From Paenibacillus aquistagni (GTDB lineage Bacteria; Bacillota; Bacilli; Paenibacillales; Paenibacillaceae): a DNA stretch of 64,000 nt. Made by a program: the position numbers and the translations under genes. This document shows positions 35,144 to 43,675 of the stretch, piece after piece. The notes beneath the pieces were generated by a model. The model did not search any database, was not told where the DNA came from, and saw only the letters and a program-made list of their open reading frames with translations. Each line of letters starts with the position of its first letter. The first letter of the stretch is position 1. The DNA lies in contig NZ_FXAZ01000004.1 in assembly GCF_900177815.1 (NCBI RefSeq), forward strand, positions 522,153 to 586,152. The letters run 5' to 3'.

Positions 35144-35776
35144 GTGAAGTTACGCAATAAAGAAGGTGGATTTAAACTAACTTTCGATAACTACATTAAG
35201 ATAAGTAATAAAGATATTACCCCTTCCTATGAGGAATTAGAGAGCAAATTAAAGACTGCGCTAACTAATTTAGATCTCAATATAAAATTCTTTAAATCCC
35301 TGTCTTGGGGAAAATTTAATGATGAATTGTGTAAGCTAGTAGATTCATCTAACTTTGATGAAATTACCGACCTTAATCTTGTATGCGGTGTTAAAGGATT
35401 TTATATTATGGTCTTGGATGATTACTGTCAAATTTATATTGGAATAGCTAAAAATATAAGACGAAGAATAAGGGAGCATTGGAGTACACAAATTCCGCTG
35501 AACAAACTTGTAGTTAAACATCTGCAAGATAATCGACTGTCCATAGATAGCTTTAGAGAGCTAGATACTACGAGAATATTTGTACGTCCTTGTCCTGAGT
35601 GTGACTTTGATAATTATCCACTTATATCTGGAAACCTTGAGGATCAGTTAATACGTCAATTCCCTTCAGATTATTGCATGAATAAAAGTTACGGAGGGTG
35701 GTCATTGAAGGAAATATTAGAAGCTAAGGAGCGTCGCAAAAAAGCCTTGGAATCTATATCCAGTGATTATGAGTAG
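35144..35776 (+). CDS. GIY-YIG domain protein
   Basis: 210 aa. The nuclease core lies at about residues 83-115: KGFYIMVLDDYCQIYIGIAKNIRRRIREHWS, with a GFY..YIG signature, the catalytic Arg in IRRRI, and Glu in NLEDQLIRQF downstream. The first 80 residues are helical with no known domain. GTG at 35144 has no good ribosome site; an AGGAGG at about 35109 lies 30 bp upstream and opens a different frame, so the true start or a frameshift near the 5' end is uncertain. Likely a DNA nuclease of the element, in a row of defence-like genes. Confidence 0.7.
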   Translation: MKLRNKEGGFKLTFDNYIKISNKDITPSYEELESKLKTALTNLDLNIKFFKSLSWGKFNDELCKLVDSSNFDEITDLNLVCGVKGFYIMVLDDYCQIYIGIAKNIRRRIREHWSTQIPLNKLVVKHLQDNRLSIDSFRELDTTRIFVRPCPECDFDNYPLISGNLEDQLIRQFPSDYCMNKSYGGWSLKEILEAKERRKKALESISSDYE

Positions 35777-35826
35777 GAGTTCCAAGGTGCAATGAAATTA
35801 GGTATCTACAATCAACATATAAGGCA

Positions 35827-36117
35827 TTGAAGTATATGTATTACGCTATGAGAACACAACTATTTTGGGATGGAAATAAGCGTACTGCAAGGCTTCTTAT
35901 GAACTTGATCTTGATGCAGTATGGATATCCTCCAGCAATTATAAATGTGTGTGAGAGAGTGACGTATATTAAAGCATTAGAGAATGCAAGCTCTCATGGT
36001 TATAATGAGGATTTATTTCAGTTGATTATTAAGTGTGTAGATCAGTGTTTAAAAAAGTATCTTTTAATAATTGGTTTAGATGATTTAGCAAGTGACAATA
36101 ACCATTTCAATATATAG
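35827..36117 (+). pseudogene. Truncated Fic-domain protein
   Basis: 96-aa remnant of a Fic/DOC protein. The core QLFWDGNKRTARLLMNLILMQYGYPP matches the Fic motif HPFxDGNxRTxR, but the catalytic His-Pro is replaced by Gln-Leu and everything N-terminal of the core (including the region before the active-site loop) is missing. No ribosome site at the ATG. Probably a decayed AMPylase gene; C-terminal residues are not conserved. Confidence 0.65.
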
Positions 36118-36176
36118 GTTCTGGTCCAGTAAAGTAACAGTAGAAAAATTAATCAATATTTAAGGGGGATGAAGAA

Positions 36177-37211
36177 ATGAGTGTATTTTCATCGACATGG
36201 GTTGATGGAAAAATAAGCGATATTGATAAGCTATTATCAGAAAATAATGATCGAGAATTTATGTTTATCTTAGATACTAATTTTGCAATAATGTCTAGAT
36301 ATTATGTTACTGATAGAGAACAATTTAACAAATACTATGCAAGTCAATCAGATGATTTTATAAACGTAATTAATGTAATTAGGAATAATCCTTCAAGAAT
36401 TATTTATGCATTTGCATGTGAAGAAGCATCGAGATCAAAATTGACTGGTAATATTGACGTTGAAAAGTATAAATTGATGGTAGAGTGTGTAGGGAAAGTA
36501 TTTGATTTAGATTTTAATAGTAATCTTATATCTAAGAACAAATTAATGGAAGGAGATGTAAGTATTAGTAAAACACCTATTTTACTAAGAAACGGATTGT
36601 TTAATAAACAGACAGTTATTTCATATACAACTTTGTTAAAGACATATTTATATAAACATTTTGATAATAGATCAAGTAAAATAAAAATAAAAGAAATGTT
36701 TCATTATATGGCAGATGAAATAAATATATTTTCTCCAACAAGCACCTCTCTTATAATTCACTATTTAGGGGATGAACCATCAATTTTGAAAGGAATTAAA
36801 CCCTCATTAGGTATAGAAAAAATCTTAAATAGATTATATGCAGCTTCAATAGACATGATCATGCCTACCCAAGCGGCTCAACTTGCAGAAATATCTGGTT
36901 ACCAAGAAATACCTATATTTGTCACGTTTGATAAAGGGATAAAGTTATTATTTGATTCGTTACTTATCAAGGAAGAACGTCGTCTAGAAAATGGAAGAAA
37001 GGTGCCAGAATACTCTACTATGATTTATTATAGTTCAGGCTGGAAAGATAAAGATATTATCGAACTGTGTGGATATGCTCAGCAAGTGCAAAAGACTAAA
37101 CGAAGAAAAGTAATTAATCAAGAATTTGAGTTATGTAGACTGAATGAATTAGCAGGGAAATTAGAGAAAGAATTAATGATCAAGCTAAAAACACTCTTTG
37201 AATATGAGTAA
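36177..37211 (+). CDS. PIN-like nuclease domain protein
   Basis: 344 aa, soluble, AAGGGGG ribosome site five to eight bases before ATG. Four spaced acidic motifs fit a PIN-type RNase: FILDTNFAIMSRYYV (Asp33-Thr-Asn), FACEEASR (Glu), RLYAASIDMIMPTQAAQL (Asp) and IFVTFDKGIKLLFD (Asp). It is larger than VapC toxins and has no antitoxin upstream; the size fits DUF4935/PIN-like 'STAND-alone' proteins from defence regions. C-terminus is helical and basic (QQVQKTKRRKV). Very AT-rich codon use, as in the rest of the element. Function inferred. Confidence 0.6.
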   Translation: MSVFSSTWVDGKISDIDKLLSENNDREFMFILDTNFAIMSRYYVTDREQFNKYYASQSDDFINVINVIRNNPSRIIYAFACEEASRSKLTGNIDVEKYKLMVECVGKVFDLDFNSNLISKNKLMEGDVSISKTPILLRNGLFNKQTVISYTTLLKTYLYKHFDNRSSKIKIKEMFHYMADEINIFSPTSTSLIIHYLGDEPSILKGIKPSLGIEKILNRLYAASIDMIMPTQAAQLAEISGYQEIPIFVTFDKGIKLLFDSLLIKEERRLENGRKVPEYSTMIYYSSGWKDKDIIELCGYAQQVQKTKRRKVINQEFELCRLNELAGKLEKELMIKLKTLFEYE

Positions 37212-37754
37212 TTGCTATTATCAAAATGAATAGCAGAATTCAAAGAATGTAGTATTGATGCTTGATCATATGAGCTATATACAGCTCAATTATTACGATG
37301 TTTTTGTGATTCACTTGTAGCAGGTGAAACCAGTGTTTTCAACAATAATCTATAAATAGGGATTTACGAGTTATAGCAAGGTTAATCTTGCTTAAACCAC
37401 CAAACTCTTCTCCCTAATAATTGGTGTAAAGTGAAAGTAATACCCCTATCGAACTCTGAAGGGGTATTTTTTATAAGAGATAACATGATGGCGATAGTAC
37501 TAATGCTCATATATCAAAAAGAAAAAGAATTTAGACTTTGATATAATAGATCATATAAGTTTGACTTAGAAAAGATGAAGTATTATACCTTCATTAAACA
37601 AGCCAAATACTTTTTGCGGAAAAATAACAATGAATAAGGCTGATAAGAAGTATTAACCATTATCTTATATTAGTTTAGGGACTCACGAGCTAGAAAAGAA
37701 ACTTTTAACTGGTTTAGAAATCAAGAGACAAGGAAATATTTTTGGAAGGTGTGA
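37212..37754. other. Spacer with terminator
   Basis: Terminator at 37439-37475. A region near 37313 (TTGTAGCAGGTGAAACCAGTGTT) faintly recalls the start of structured copies B and C but the rest does not follow. No gene recognised. Confidence 0.45.
37439..37475 (+). terminator. Rho-independent terminator
   Basis: AATACCCCT / AGGGGTATT stem, 12-nt loop and TTTTTTA tail, ending the PIN-gene transcript. Confidence 0.85.
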
Positions 37755-38105
37755 ATGGAAATTAATATGAATGAATCAATGCAGCGGATTAATCAATTTC
37801 GAGATGAGCGCAACTGGCGGCAATTTCATAATGAAAAAGATTTGGCCATTTCCATTTCTTTAGAAGCAAATGAATTATTAGAATTATTTCAATGGAAGAC
37901 ACCAGAAGAAGCCAAGGAGAATCCTGAGCGACTCAAAGAAGAACTGGCAGATGTGCTGATTTACTCTTATATGATGGCAGATAATTTAGGATTTGATATT
38001 GATGAAATCATTGCTGAAAAACTGATTAAAAATGCTAAGAGATATCCAGTTCCCAAAAGCTTTGGTCAAAAAAAGAAATACAATGAATTGGATGAGGTAG
38101 AATAA
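37755..38105 (+). CDS. MazG-like nucleotide pyrophosphohydrolase
   Basis: 116 aa, all-alpha NTP pyrophosphatase superfamily. The metal-binding pattern is visible: Glu residues in SLEANELLELFQWK (ExxE) and EELADVLIYSYMMAD (ExxD). It should hydrolyse (d)NTPs to monophosphates, releasing pyrophosphate. ATG is preceded by GGAAGGTG. Only 3 nt separate it from the GIY-YIG/DUF2075 gene, so they form a two-gene operon. MazG-type enzymes recur in phage-defence and stringent-response settings; here a partner role in defence is inferred. Confidence 0.88.
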   Translation: MEINMNESMQRINQFRDERNWRQFHNEKDLAISISLEANELLELFQWKTPEEAKENPERLKEELADVLIYSYMMADNLGFDIDEIIAEKLIKNAKRYPVPKSFGQKKKYNELDEVE

Positions 38106-38108
38106 GCA

Positions 38109-39854
38109 ATGGCTAAGTACAACTGTATAACATTGAAAGTGAAAAATGGAGAATTGATAGGCTTCGATAAACTTCGTCAGCCTGAACAGAATATTCTTAC
38201 AAATGGCGATGTCGTTTATATCTACAAAGGAACGAAATCGAGAAAGATTTATATTGGACAAACAAAACAATTTACTGTGAGGAATAAGCAGCACTACAAT
38301 GGTCAAGAGGAAAAATTTAATACAGCAGATTTCGACCAAGTAATTATTCTTATTTCATCTTACTTCAATGGTTCAGCCTTAGATGATGTAGAAAGCCAGC
38401 TGATTACCTACTTTATTGCCGATAATCCTTATTCTAAAAAGCAGCTGGTTCAATATGATAATGATGAGATTATTAATCGGACTAATGGCAACAGCGTGAA
38501 TGACTACAGAGACCGAGAAAGGATTGCTTCAGAAGTTATCCTGCCTTTTTGGGAAAAAGATCTATATCCTAATGGATGGGTAAGTACGCCGACTTTAGAG
38601 AAGCTGCGCAATGAAGCATTGGTCAAATATAGCCCAATCAAAGAATTAACAATACAGCAAATGGAGCTTCTTAAGGATATTGAATCAAATCCTGATAGAA
38701 GCTTTGTAATTAATGGCGATGCAGGGACTGGAAAAACCGTATTGCTGACTCATTTGGTTGCTAAGCTGTTGAAAGAAAAGCCTAGTCAGCGAATAGCGGT
38801 CGTTTTGCAACCTAATTGGATTAAAACGGCAAAGGATATCTTTAGAGTATATGGAATGAACAACAGCAACCTGACACTCGCTACCTCGACACAACTGATT
38901 AATGCCGATGAAAATTATGATGTTGTGGTTGTTGACGAATCTCATAAGCTTTCTAGAAAATTCTCTAAGCAAATGGCGTCATTTAACAAAGTATATAAAG
39001 GAAGATTTGCCGAGGATGAGAACCACTTGGAGGCTATAAAGAAATTAGGACGTCAAATCGTGTTAATGTATGACGTATTACAAGCGATTCGCCCTGCCAA
39101 TATGACACGTGAGCAATTTAATGAAGCAACCAAAGACTTTGAAAAGAGATACTTAACAACGCAATTTAGGATCCAAGCTCCAGCGGGAAAGAACTATACA
39201 TCAGAAGATTTCGTAAATGGTATAAAGTATCTCTTGTATAAAGATACTGGTCTATTAGAACAGACGAATTTAAACCCGAAATTTGACAGAGCTGTGTTCC
39301 AAGATAGTGATGCTGATGCTTATTTTGGATATTTTGAAAAAGAACCTCTAAAGAATTTGATTGACTGGGTAGAAGAAGACAGAAATTTCAATCCTGAACA
39401 TATAAACCGCGTGCTAGGTGGATTAGTTGAACCTTGGAAGCAGGCTGATGGCAAAGATCCGTCAATCACTCATTGGCATGAAGGAAATATCAAACGAAGA
39501 TGGAACTCCACTCAAGAAAATTGGGTTTATTCAGAGGATGTTGATGCTGAAGAACAGATTGGCTCGGTCTTTGCAGTTCAGGGAATCGATTTGAATAAAG
39601 TCGGCGTTTTAGTTGGCAATGATCTTCAAGTAGACTCAAAAGGCCGTTTATTCGGTAATCCAGACAATTTCCATAATGTAAACGGAAAATTCTCCAAAGA
39701 CGATGAAAGCCCTGAAACCGCACAAGAGTTTACCTTATTTGTATTGAATATATACTATATTCTGATGACTAGGGGAATTGACGGGATTCGGCTAGGATTC
39801 TGGAAAAATGATGCGTTTAAACAGTATATGAAGGAAACATTAGAGATTAAATAA
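38109..39854 (+). CDS. GIY-YIG nuclease fused to DUF2075 (Schlafen-like) helicase
   Basis: 581 aa. Residues about 30-100 form a GIY-YIG domain (VVYIYKGTKSRKIYIGQTKQF..RNKQH, Glu in DDVESQLITYF). Residues about 195-570 form a DUF2075 superfamily I helicase-like ATPase: Walker A NGDAGTGKTVLLTHL, Walker B DVVVVDESHKL, a sensor-like LTTQFRIQ, and the late YYILMTRGIDGIRLGF motif VI with Arg. It follows the MazG-like gene by 3 nt. Both catalytic centres appear intact. Such nuclease-helicase pairs with MazG occur in mobile islands and are suspected antiphage modules; exact mechanism unknown. Confidence 0.87.
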   Translation: MAKYNCITLKVKNGELIGFDKLRQPEQNILTNGDVVYIYKGTKSRKIYIGQTKQFTVRNKQHYNGQEEKFNTADFDQVIILISSYFNGSALDDVESQLITYFIADNPYSKKQLVQYDNDEIINRTNGNSVNDYRDRERIASEVILPFWEKDLYPNGWVSTPTLEKLRNEALVKYSPIKELTIQQMELLKDIESNPDRSFVINGDAGTGKTVLLTHLVAKLLKEKPSQRIAVVLQPNWIKTAKDIFRVYGMNNSNLTLATSTQLINADENYDVVVVDESHKLSRKFSKQMASFNKVYKGRFAEDENHLEAIKKLGRQIVLMYDVLQAIRPANMTREQFNEATKDFEKRYLTTQFRIQAPAGKNYTSEDFVNGIKYLLYKDTGLLEQTNLNPKFDRAVFQDSDADAYFGYFEKEPLKNLIDWVEEDRNFNPEHINRVLGGLVEPWKQADGKDPSITHWHEGNIKRRWNSTQENWVYSEDVDAEEQIGSVFAVQGIDLNKVGVLVGNDLQVDSKGRLFGNPDNFHNVNGKFSKDDESPETAQEFTLFVLNIYYILMTRGIDGIRLGFWKNDAFKQYMKETLEIK

Positions 39855-40199
39855 GAACCTTGGTCTCAATTTATAGGTTGTTGGCGAGTTTATGTAGCAA
39901 TTTAAGAAGGGATTTACATATTACAACCACCACTTTACAATGTAATAGTAAGCATGATTGCAAGAAGTGGTCATTGCTCTAAATTAGTTATAAATAACAG
40001 TGATATATTTGCTCATAAGGTTTTGTCTGGTACGTGAACCCTGCGAAAGTAACTCGCTCTGCACTTCAAAATGCGGCTTCCGTCGCTGCTATGTTATTGA
40101 CGACAGAAGCAGTAATCGTGAAGAAGCATGTTTTCCAAAATGAAATGACAATTATCTACAAAATATACGATGCTAGTTTTTTGAAATGGGTGATATATC
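39855..40199. other. Spacer with groEL fragment
   Basis: Apart from the groEL remnant at 40034-40120 no gene is seen. Inverted words ACCACTT / AAGTGGT (39929 and 39965 area) can form a stem. Confidence 0.4.
40034..40120 (+). pseudogene. groEL: groEL 3' fragment
   Basis: About 29 codons reading [20 protein letters not shown] then LLTTEAVIV, the near C-terminal signature of the 60-kDa chaperonin. Similarity stops abruptly on both sides. No complete groEL is in this window. Some Firmicutes carry groEL directly upstream of guaA, so this may be a relic of the locus from which the element captured its guaA end. Confidence 0.85.
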
Positions 40200-40607
40200 A
40201 TGGCAGTTTCTCTGGAGAAGCAAATACAAAATACTAACTATTTAGTTGAATCTTATACACAAGTAATTAACTTGCTTCTGGAACATAAAGATAATGAAGG
40301 GATTAGTCGGATTTCACAATCTGAAATTGCGAGGAAGTTGGGCGCATCTCAATCTGCAATAGCAAAAAGGTTCTCCAATTTAATAAAGTTTGGTGCAATC
40401 AAAAAAAGTGGTTATAAAAATGCATATACTGTTATATATGTAGATTTATTTAATTTCAGCCCGTTGGGGTTGTTGTTTAAGCTTATTATTCTTCTCGATA
40501 AGAACCCAGAAATAATTAATGACTATTACAAACAAGCTGAGTTATTGAATGTAAGCTATCATGATATCCAAATTGCTAGAGGCTACTTGTCATTTGTTGT
40601 TACATAG
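40200..40607 (+). CDS. Winged-helix DNA-binding protein
   Basis: 135 aa. HTH with wing: [30 protein letters not shown] then [16 protein letters not shown]- and C-termini are helical. Only a weak GGGTG ribosome site precedes ATG. It is the last gene before attR, a common place for an excision or regulation factor, but it could equally be a plasmid copy-control protein (RepL-like). A terminator follows at 40676. Confidence 0.65.
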   Translation: MAVSLEKQIQNTNYLVESYTQVINLLLEHKDNEGISRISQSEIARKLGASQSAIAKRFSNLIKFGAIKKSGYKNAYTVIYVDLFNFSPLGLLFKLIILLDKNPEIINDYYKQAELLNVSYHDIQIARGYLSFVVT

Positions 40608-40675
40608 TAGGTAATCAAACTTACATGAATCTGCTATTGAGTTATCATTGATGTTTAAACTATAGAGTATGGAAA

Positions 40676-40725
40676 GCCTTTGATACACTCAGGAAACATT
40701 CAAGTGTATGCAGAGGTTTTTTATA
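40676..40725 (+). terminator. Terminator near the right end of the element
   Basis: CCTTTG-ATACACT / AGTGTAT-G-CAGAGG stem with one bulge and one G-U pair, then TTTTTTATATTTTTT. Confidence 0.8.
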
Positions 40726-40818
40726 TTTTTTCAGCTTGAAATCGCTACTCTAACCCGCTACAATTGATACATAAAAATAGCACAATAATAGACATGTAAT
40801 GACCAATAATTGAAGCAG

Positions 40819-41022
40819 GTTATGGGTGACGTGCGCACATACTCCTATACAGTAGGTATCCGTGCGGTAACTTCTATCGACGGCATGACAGCGGACTGGG
40901 CGCGTATTCCTTGGGATATCCTTGAGAAGATCTCCGTTCGCATCGTTAATGAAGTCGACAACGTCAACCGCATCGTGTATGACGTAACATCCAAGCCACC
41001 AGCAACGATTGAGTGGGAATAA
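40819..41022 (+). repeat. guaA': Right attachment repeat (attR), guaA 3' fragment
   Basis: Contains the last 67 codons and stop of guaA without promoter or start; two silent C/T differences from 18752-18955. It marks the old chromosomal guaA end displaced by the insertion. Not expected to make a protein. Confidence 0.92.
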
Positions 41023-41121
41023 GCAAGAGGTTGTTACCATTTTTTTGTAGCTGAAAAATTATTGGTGGATTAGGGTATTTACCAATCACAGATCATTCAT
41101 ATAAATTATATAATTGTTTTA

Positions 41122-41167
41122 AACTCCCTTTCATTTGAGTTTTTGATCAAATGAAAGGGAGTTTTTT
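41122..41167 (+). terminator. Original guaA terminator
   Basis: Perfect 15-bp stem AACTCCCTTTCATTT / AAATGAAAGGGAGTT and T-run, 100 bp after the displaced guaA end. Its 3' arm is the same sequence as the integrase leader hairpin. Confidence 0.85.
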
Positions 41168-41295
41168 ATGCCGATTGTCTTTGAGTTTATGAATAGCTTG
41201 ATGAGCAGTTGATGAAACAATCATCTTTGAGGGATGTAATGGAAGTGAGTAAGTTATATAATATTGGAAGTAAAAGAAATATTATCTTTAAGTAT

Positions 41296-41321
41296 TAACA
41301 TATCCCATGGAATACCGATAT
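41296..41321 (+). promoter_or_regulatory. Sigma-D-like flagellin promoter
   Basis: TAAC at 41296-41299, 14-bp spacer, ACCGATAT at 41314-41321; consensus is TAAA-N15-GCCGATAT. Fits motility control of the following flagellin gene. Confidence 0.6.
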
Positions 41322-41357
41322 ATATTAGCAGGACTATTTTACTAGTGGGGTACAGCG

Positions 41358-43187
41358 ATGAATATTATGTATAACATGTCTGCATGGAATACAATGAATC
41401 ATATGAGGATGAATCAGAATCAAAAAATGACTGCCATGGAGCGATTAGCTTCTGGATTACGTATAAATCGTGCTGCAGATGATGCGGCTGGACTATCTAT
41501 TTCAGAAAAAATGCGAGGACAGATTAAAGGGTTGCAGCAAGCTACTCGCAATATTCAAGACGGCATTTCTTTGCTTCAAACGGCAGAAGGCGGCATGCAA
41601 GAGGTACATGCCATGCTGCAGCGAATGAATCAGTTAGCCGTTCAAGCCTCGACAGGCACATATGATGATCGTGACCGCAGTAAGGCGGCGCTTGAGTTCA
41701 ATCAATTGAAAAATGAGATTAAGAGTATCTCAAAGGGTACGAACTTTAACCGAATTCCATTATTGGATGGGCGCTATTCTGGAGCAGAGCAAGGAACCTA
41801 TTCTCAGGTGACAGGAAGCAAGGTGCTGAATGGTAATGTACAAATTGACTCTACCAATGATACCTTACAATTTCAATTGGATAGTGGACAAGTATCAATA
41901 ACATTAGGCCATGGCAGTTACACTTCGTCTGATCTTGTGCAACATATAAATACACAGCTGTCCAATCAGCATGTTGAGTTGAGAGCTTCACTTATGGATG
42001 GGAAGCTCAATTTCAGTTCTACACAAATAGGAAATCACGCTATTCATCAAGTGACAGGCAGTGGAATGAGCTTAATGCTGAATACAGTAAAAGGTGAGCC
42101 AGCTAAATATATCGTCGCAGGTGAAGCACTGCTTACTCCTTCTATAAACATTGTAAAAGGTGTAAACGATACATTGACTTTTGATGTCGATGGAACATCA
42201 TATACAATTACTCTTGATGAAGGAACGTATGATACCCCCCTCCATGCTAATCCGGATACGTCACCTTTGGCTATGGAGATTAATAAAAAGTTAATGGAAC
42301 AAAGCATTCCTATTTCAGCAGGATATGGTGGGTTTGTGGGTAATCATCCTTCGTTACCAGGCAATGTGTTCAGTTCTTGCTTAACATTTTATGGGAAAGT
42401 CGGTAATATCGGTAACTTCGGGGGTTCGGCAAAAGATACTTTGTTAGGTAATCTCTGGACTGATCAATTGCAAGGCGGTACCCAATCTAGAATTATTGGA
42501 GCAGCCAATGTTGCGATGGGGATGCAAATAATAAGTGGCATAAATGATACCATTGAGATCGAAATCAATGGTACGATAAAGTCCTATACGCTGTCAGAAG
42601 GAAATTACAATACTGCTGATCTGATTGATGAACTGAATCATCAATTGTTATCTGACCACATAACTGCAACTCTTTCAAATGGGAATGTAGTGCTGAGTCA
42701 AAGCGATGGATACGCCATGAAGATTAGTGGAGGCAGCCTATCAAGGGATTTATTTTTTTCTTATTCGCTTGGAGAGAAGGCCGCTACATCTAATCAGGGT
42801 ATTTCCATTCAAATAGGGAATGAAGCCCAAGATCAAGTTACCTTGTCCATGCCTAGTTTGAATTTACTAGTTCAGAAGCTGGATGTGATTGATCTATCTA
42901 CTGCAGCAGGTGCTAATAATGCTCTTTCTTTACTTAATCATCTTGTAGATCATGTATCAATAGAGCGTGCAAAGCTTGGAGCTTATCAGAATCGACTCCA
43001 ACACACCGCTAATCATGTACTGAATTACATTGAGAACCTAAGTGCAAGCGAATCTAGAATAAGAGATGCTGATATGGCAAAAGAGATCACTCAATCCATC
43101 AGAGCCAAAATAATAATGGATGCTGGACAGAGTATGCTGGCTCAAGCAAATATGATTCCTCAGCATATTTTAAGTTTACTAAAATGA
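41358..43187 (+). CDS. hag: Flagellin with enlarged variable domain
   Basis: Secreted filament subunit, 609 aa, about twice the length of a minimal Bacillus flagellin. The conserved N-terminal D0/D1 helix region is MERLASGLRINRAADDAAGL with SISEKMRGQIKGLQQA, and the C-terminal D0/D1 ends RIRDADMAKEITQSIRAKI with ILSLLK. Residues about 150-520 hold the surface-exposed domain, with three similar units (NDTLQFQLDSGQVSITLGHGSY, NDTLTFDVDGTSYTITLDEGTY, NDTIEIEINGTIKSYTLSEGNY), as in flagellin hook-in or IN-motif repeats. No other flagellar genes are near; located next to attR. Symbol is by family only. Confidence 0.92.
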   Translation: MNIMYNMSAWNTMNHMRMNQNQKMTAMERLASGLRINRAADDAAGLSISEKMRGQIKGLQQATRNIQDGISLLQTAEGGMQEVHAMLQRMNQLAVQASTGTYDDRDRSKAALEFNQLKNEIKSISKGTNFNRIPLLDGRYSGAEQGTYSQVTGSKVLNGNVQIDSTNDTLQFQLDSGQVSITLGHGSYTSSDLVQHINTQLSNQHVELRASLMDGKLNFSSTQIGNHAIHQVTGSGMSLMLNTVKGEPAKYIVAGEALLTPSINIVKGVNDTLTFDVDGTSYTITLDEGTYDTPLHANPDTSPLAMEINKKLMEQSIPISAGYGGFVGNHPSLPGNVFSSCLTFYGKVGNIGNFGGSAKDTLLGNLWTDQLQGGTQSRIIGAANVAMGMQIISGINDTIEIEINGTIKSYTLSEGNYNTADLIDELNHQLLSDHITATLSNGNVVLSQSDGYAMKISGGSLSRDLFFSYSLGEKAATSNQGISIQIGNEAQDQVTLSMPSLNLLVQKLDVIDLSTAAGANNALSLLNHLVDHVSIERAKLGAYQNRLQHTANHVLNYIENLSASESRIRDADMAKEITQSIRAKIIMDAGQSMLAQANMIPQHILSLLK

Positions 43188-43264
43188 TGGGAGTGCCATT
43201 AAAGCATTATTGACTACATAAGGCTGTAAACCTATACCTGTTGGACTGTAAGGAGTGAGATAAA

Positions 43265-43675
43265 GTGCATAATACCTATCATGCGCTGCAAACAAAGGTT
43301 GGTGTTATCAGAGGCCGGGATGCCATCTATATGGATGAATATGTGTATAACTGCCAAAGTCGAGAGCTCACCGTGCGTGGGGAATTCAATTATAATCAGT
43401 TTAGCCAGCTGGAGGAAGAGGGCGAAGCATTCATTCCTTTTGTATGGACCTTTCACAATGTGCTGTATGTGGAAAGTACGGAGCTTGATTTCTACAGCCA
43501 AGAGCGCTTAATTGAGGCGTCATTTGGCTTGATTCAGCCCTCTGCAAGGCTTGAAGCGATGCGTGAAGAGGGCAATACGAAGCTTACTGAGGAGCATCGT
43601 CACTTTGTGATTGCGACCTACGATGAGGTCATCGAAGTGATTGCTTCCATGGATTATACGTTGTTAATCCCATAG
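43265..43675 (+). CDS. Hypothetical protein
   Basis: 136-aa soluble protein, GTG start after AAGGAG. Mixed alpha/beta composition (VGVIRGRDAIYMDEYVYNC, HNVLYVESTELDFY). No family recognised. Sits between flagellin and the glycine riboswitch on the same strand; codon use is like the chromosome. A role in motility is possible only by position. Confidence 0.65.
   Translation: MHNTYHALQTKVGVIRGRDAIYMDEYVYNCQSRELTVRGEFNYNQFSQLEEEGEAFIPFVWTFHNVLYVESTELDFYSQERLIEASFGLIQPSARLEAMREEGNTKLTEEHRHFVIATYDEVIEVIASMDYTLLIP

Larger units (their letters stand above)
18752..41022. mobile_element. 22-kb integrated element in the 3' end of guaA
   Basis: Bounded by 204-bp direct repeats of the guaA 3' end (offset 22,067 bp), with a tyrosine recombinase gene immediately inside the left repeat. 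The interior is much more AT-rich than the flanks and carries repressor, IS remnant, nucleases, a phage-tail-like protein and defence-like genes. No conjugation machinery or relaxase, no capsid, terminase or portal genes were recognised, so it is neither a complete ICE nor a prophage; it may be a satellite-like or mobilisable island. Confidence 0.92.

Noticed and set aside
37313..37475. Fourth copy of the structured repeat
   Set aside because: TTGTAG and GTGTAAAGT..ACCCC words occur but spacing and stems do not match, and the 3' part is an ordinary terminator.
40810..41022. 70-residue frame as a separate gene
   Set aside because: It is the displaced 3' end of guaA with no promoter or ribosome site.
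18752..41022. Whole region as a prophage
   Set aside because: Only one tail-like protein is present; no terminase, portal, capsid, holin or lysin was recognised.
18752..41022. Whole region as a complete ICE
   Set aside because: No relaxase, VirB4/TraG-type ATPase or coupling protein motifs were seen.
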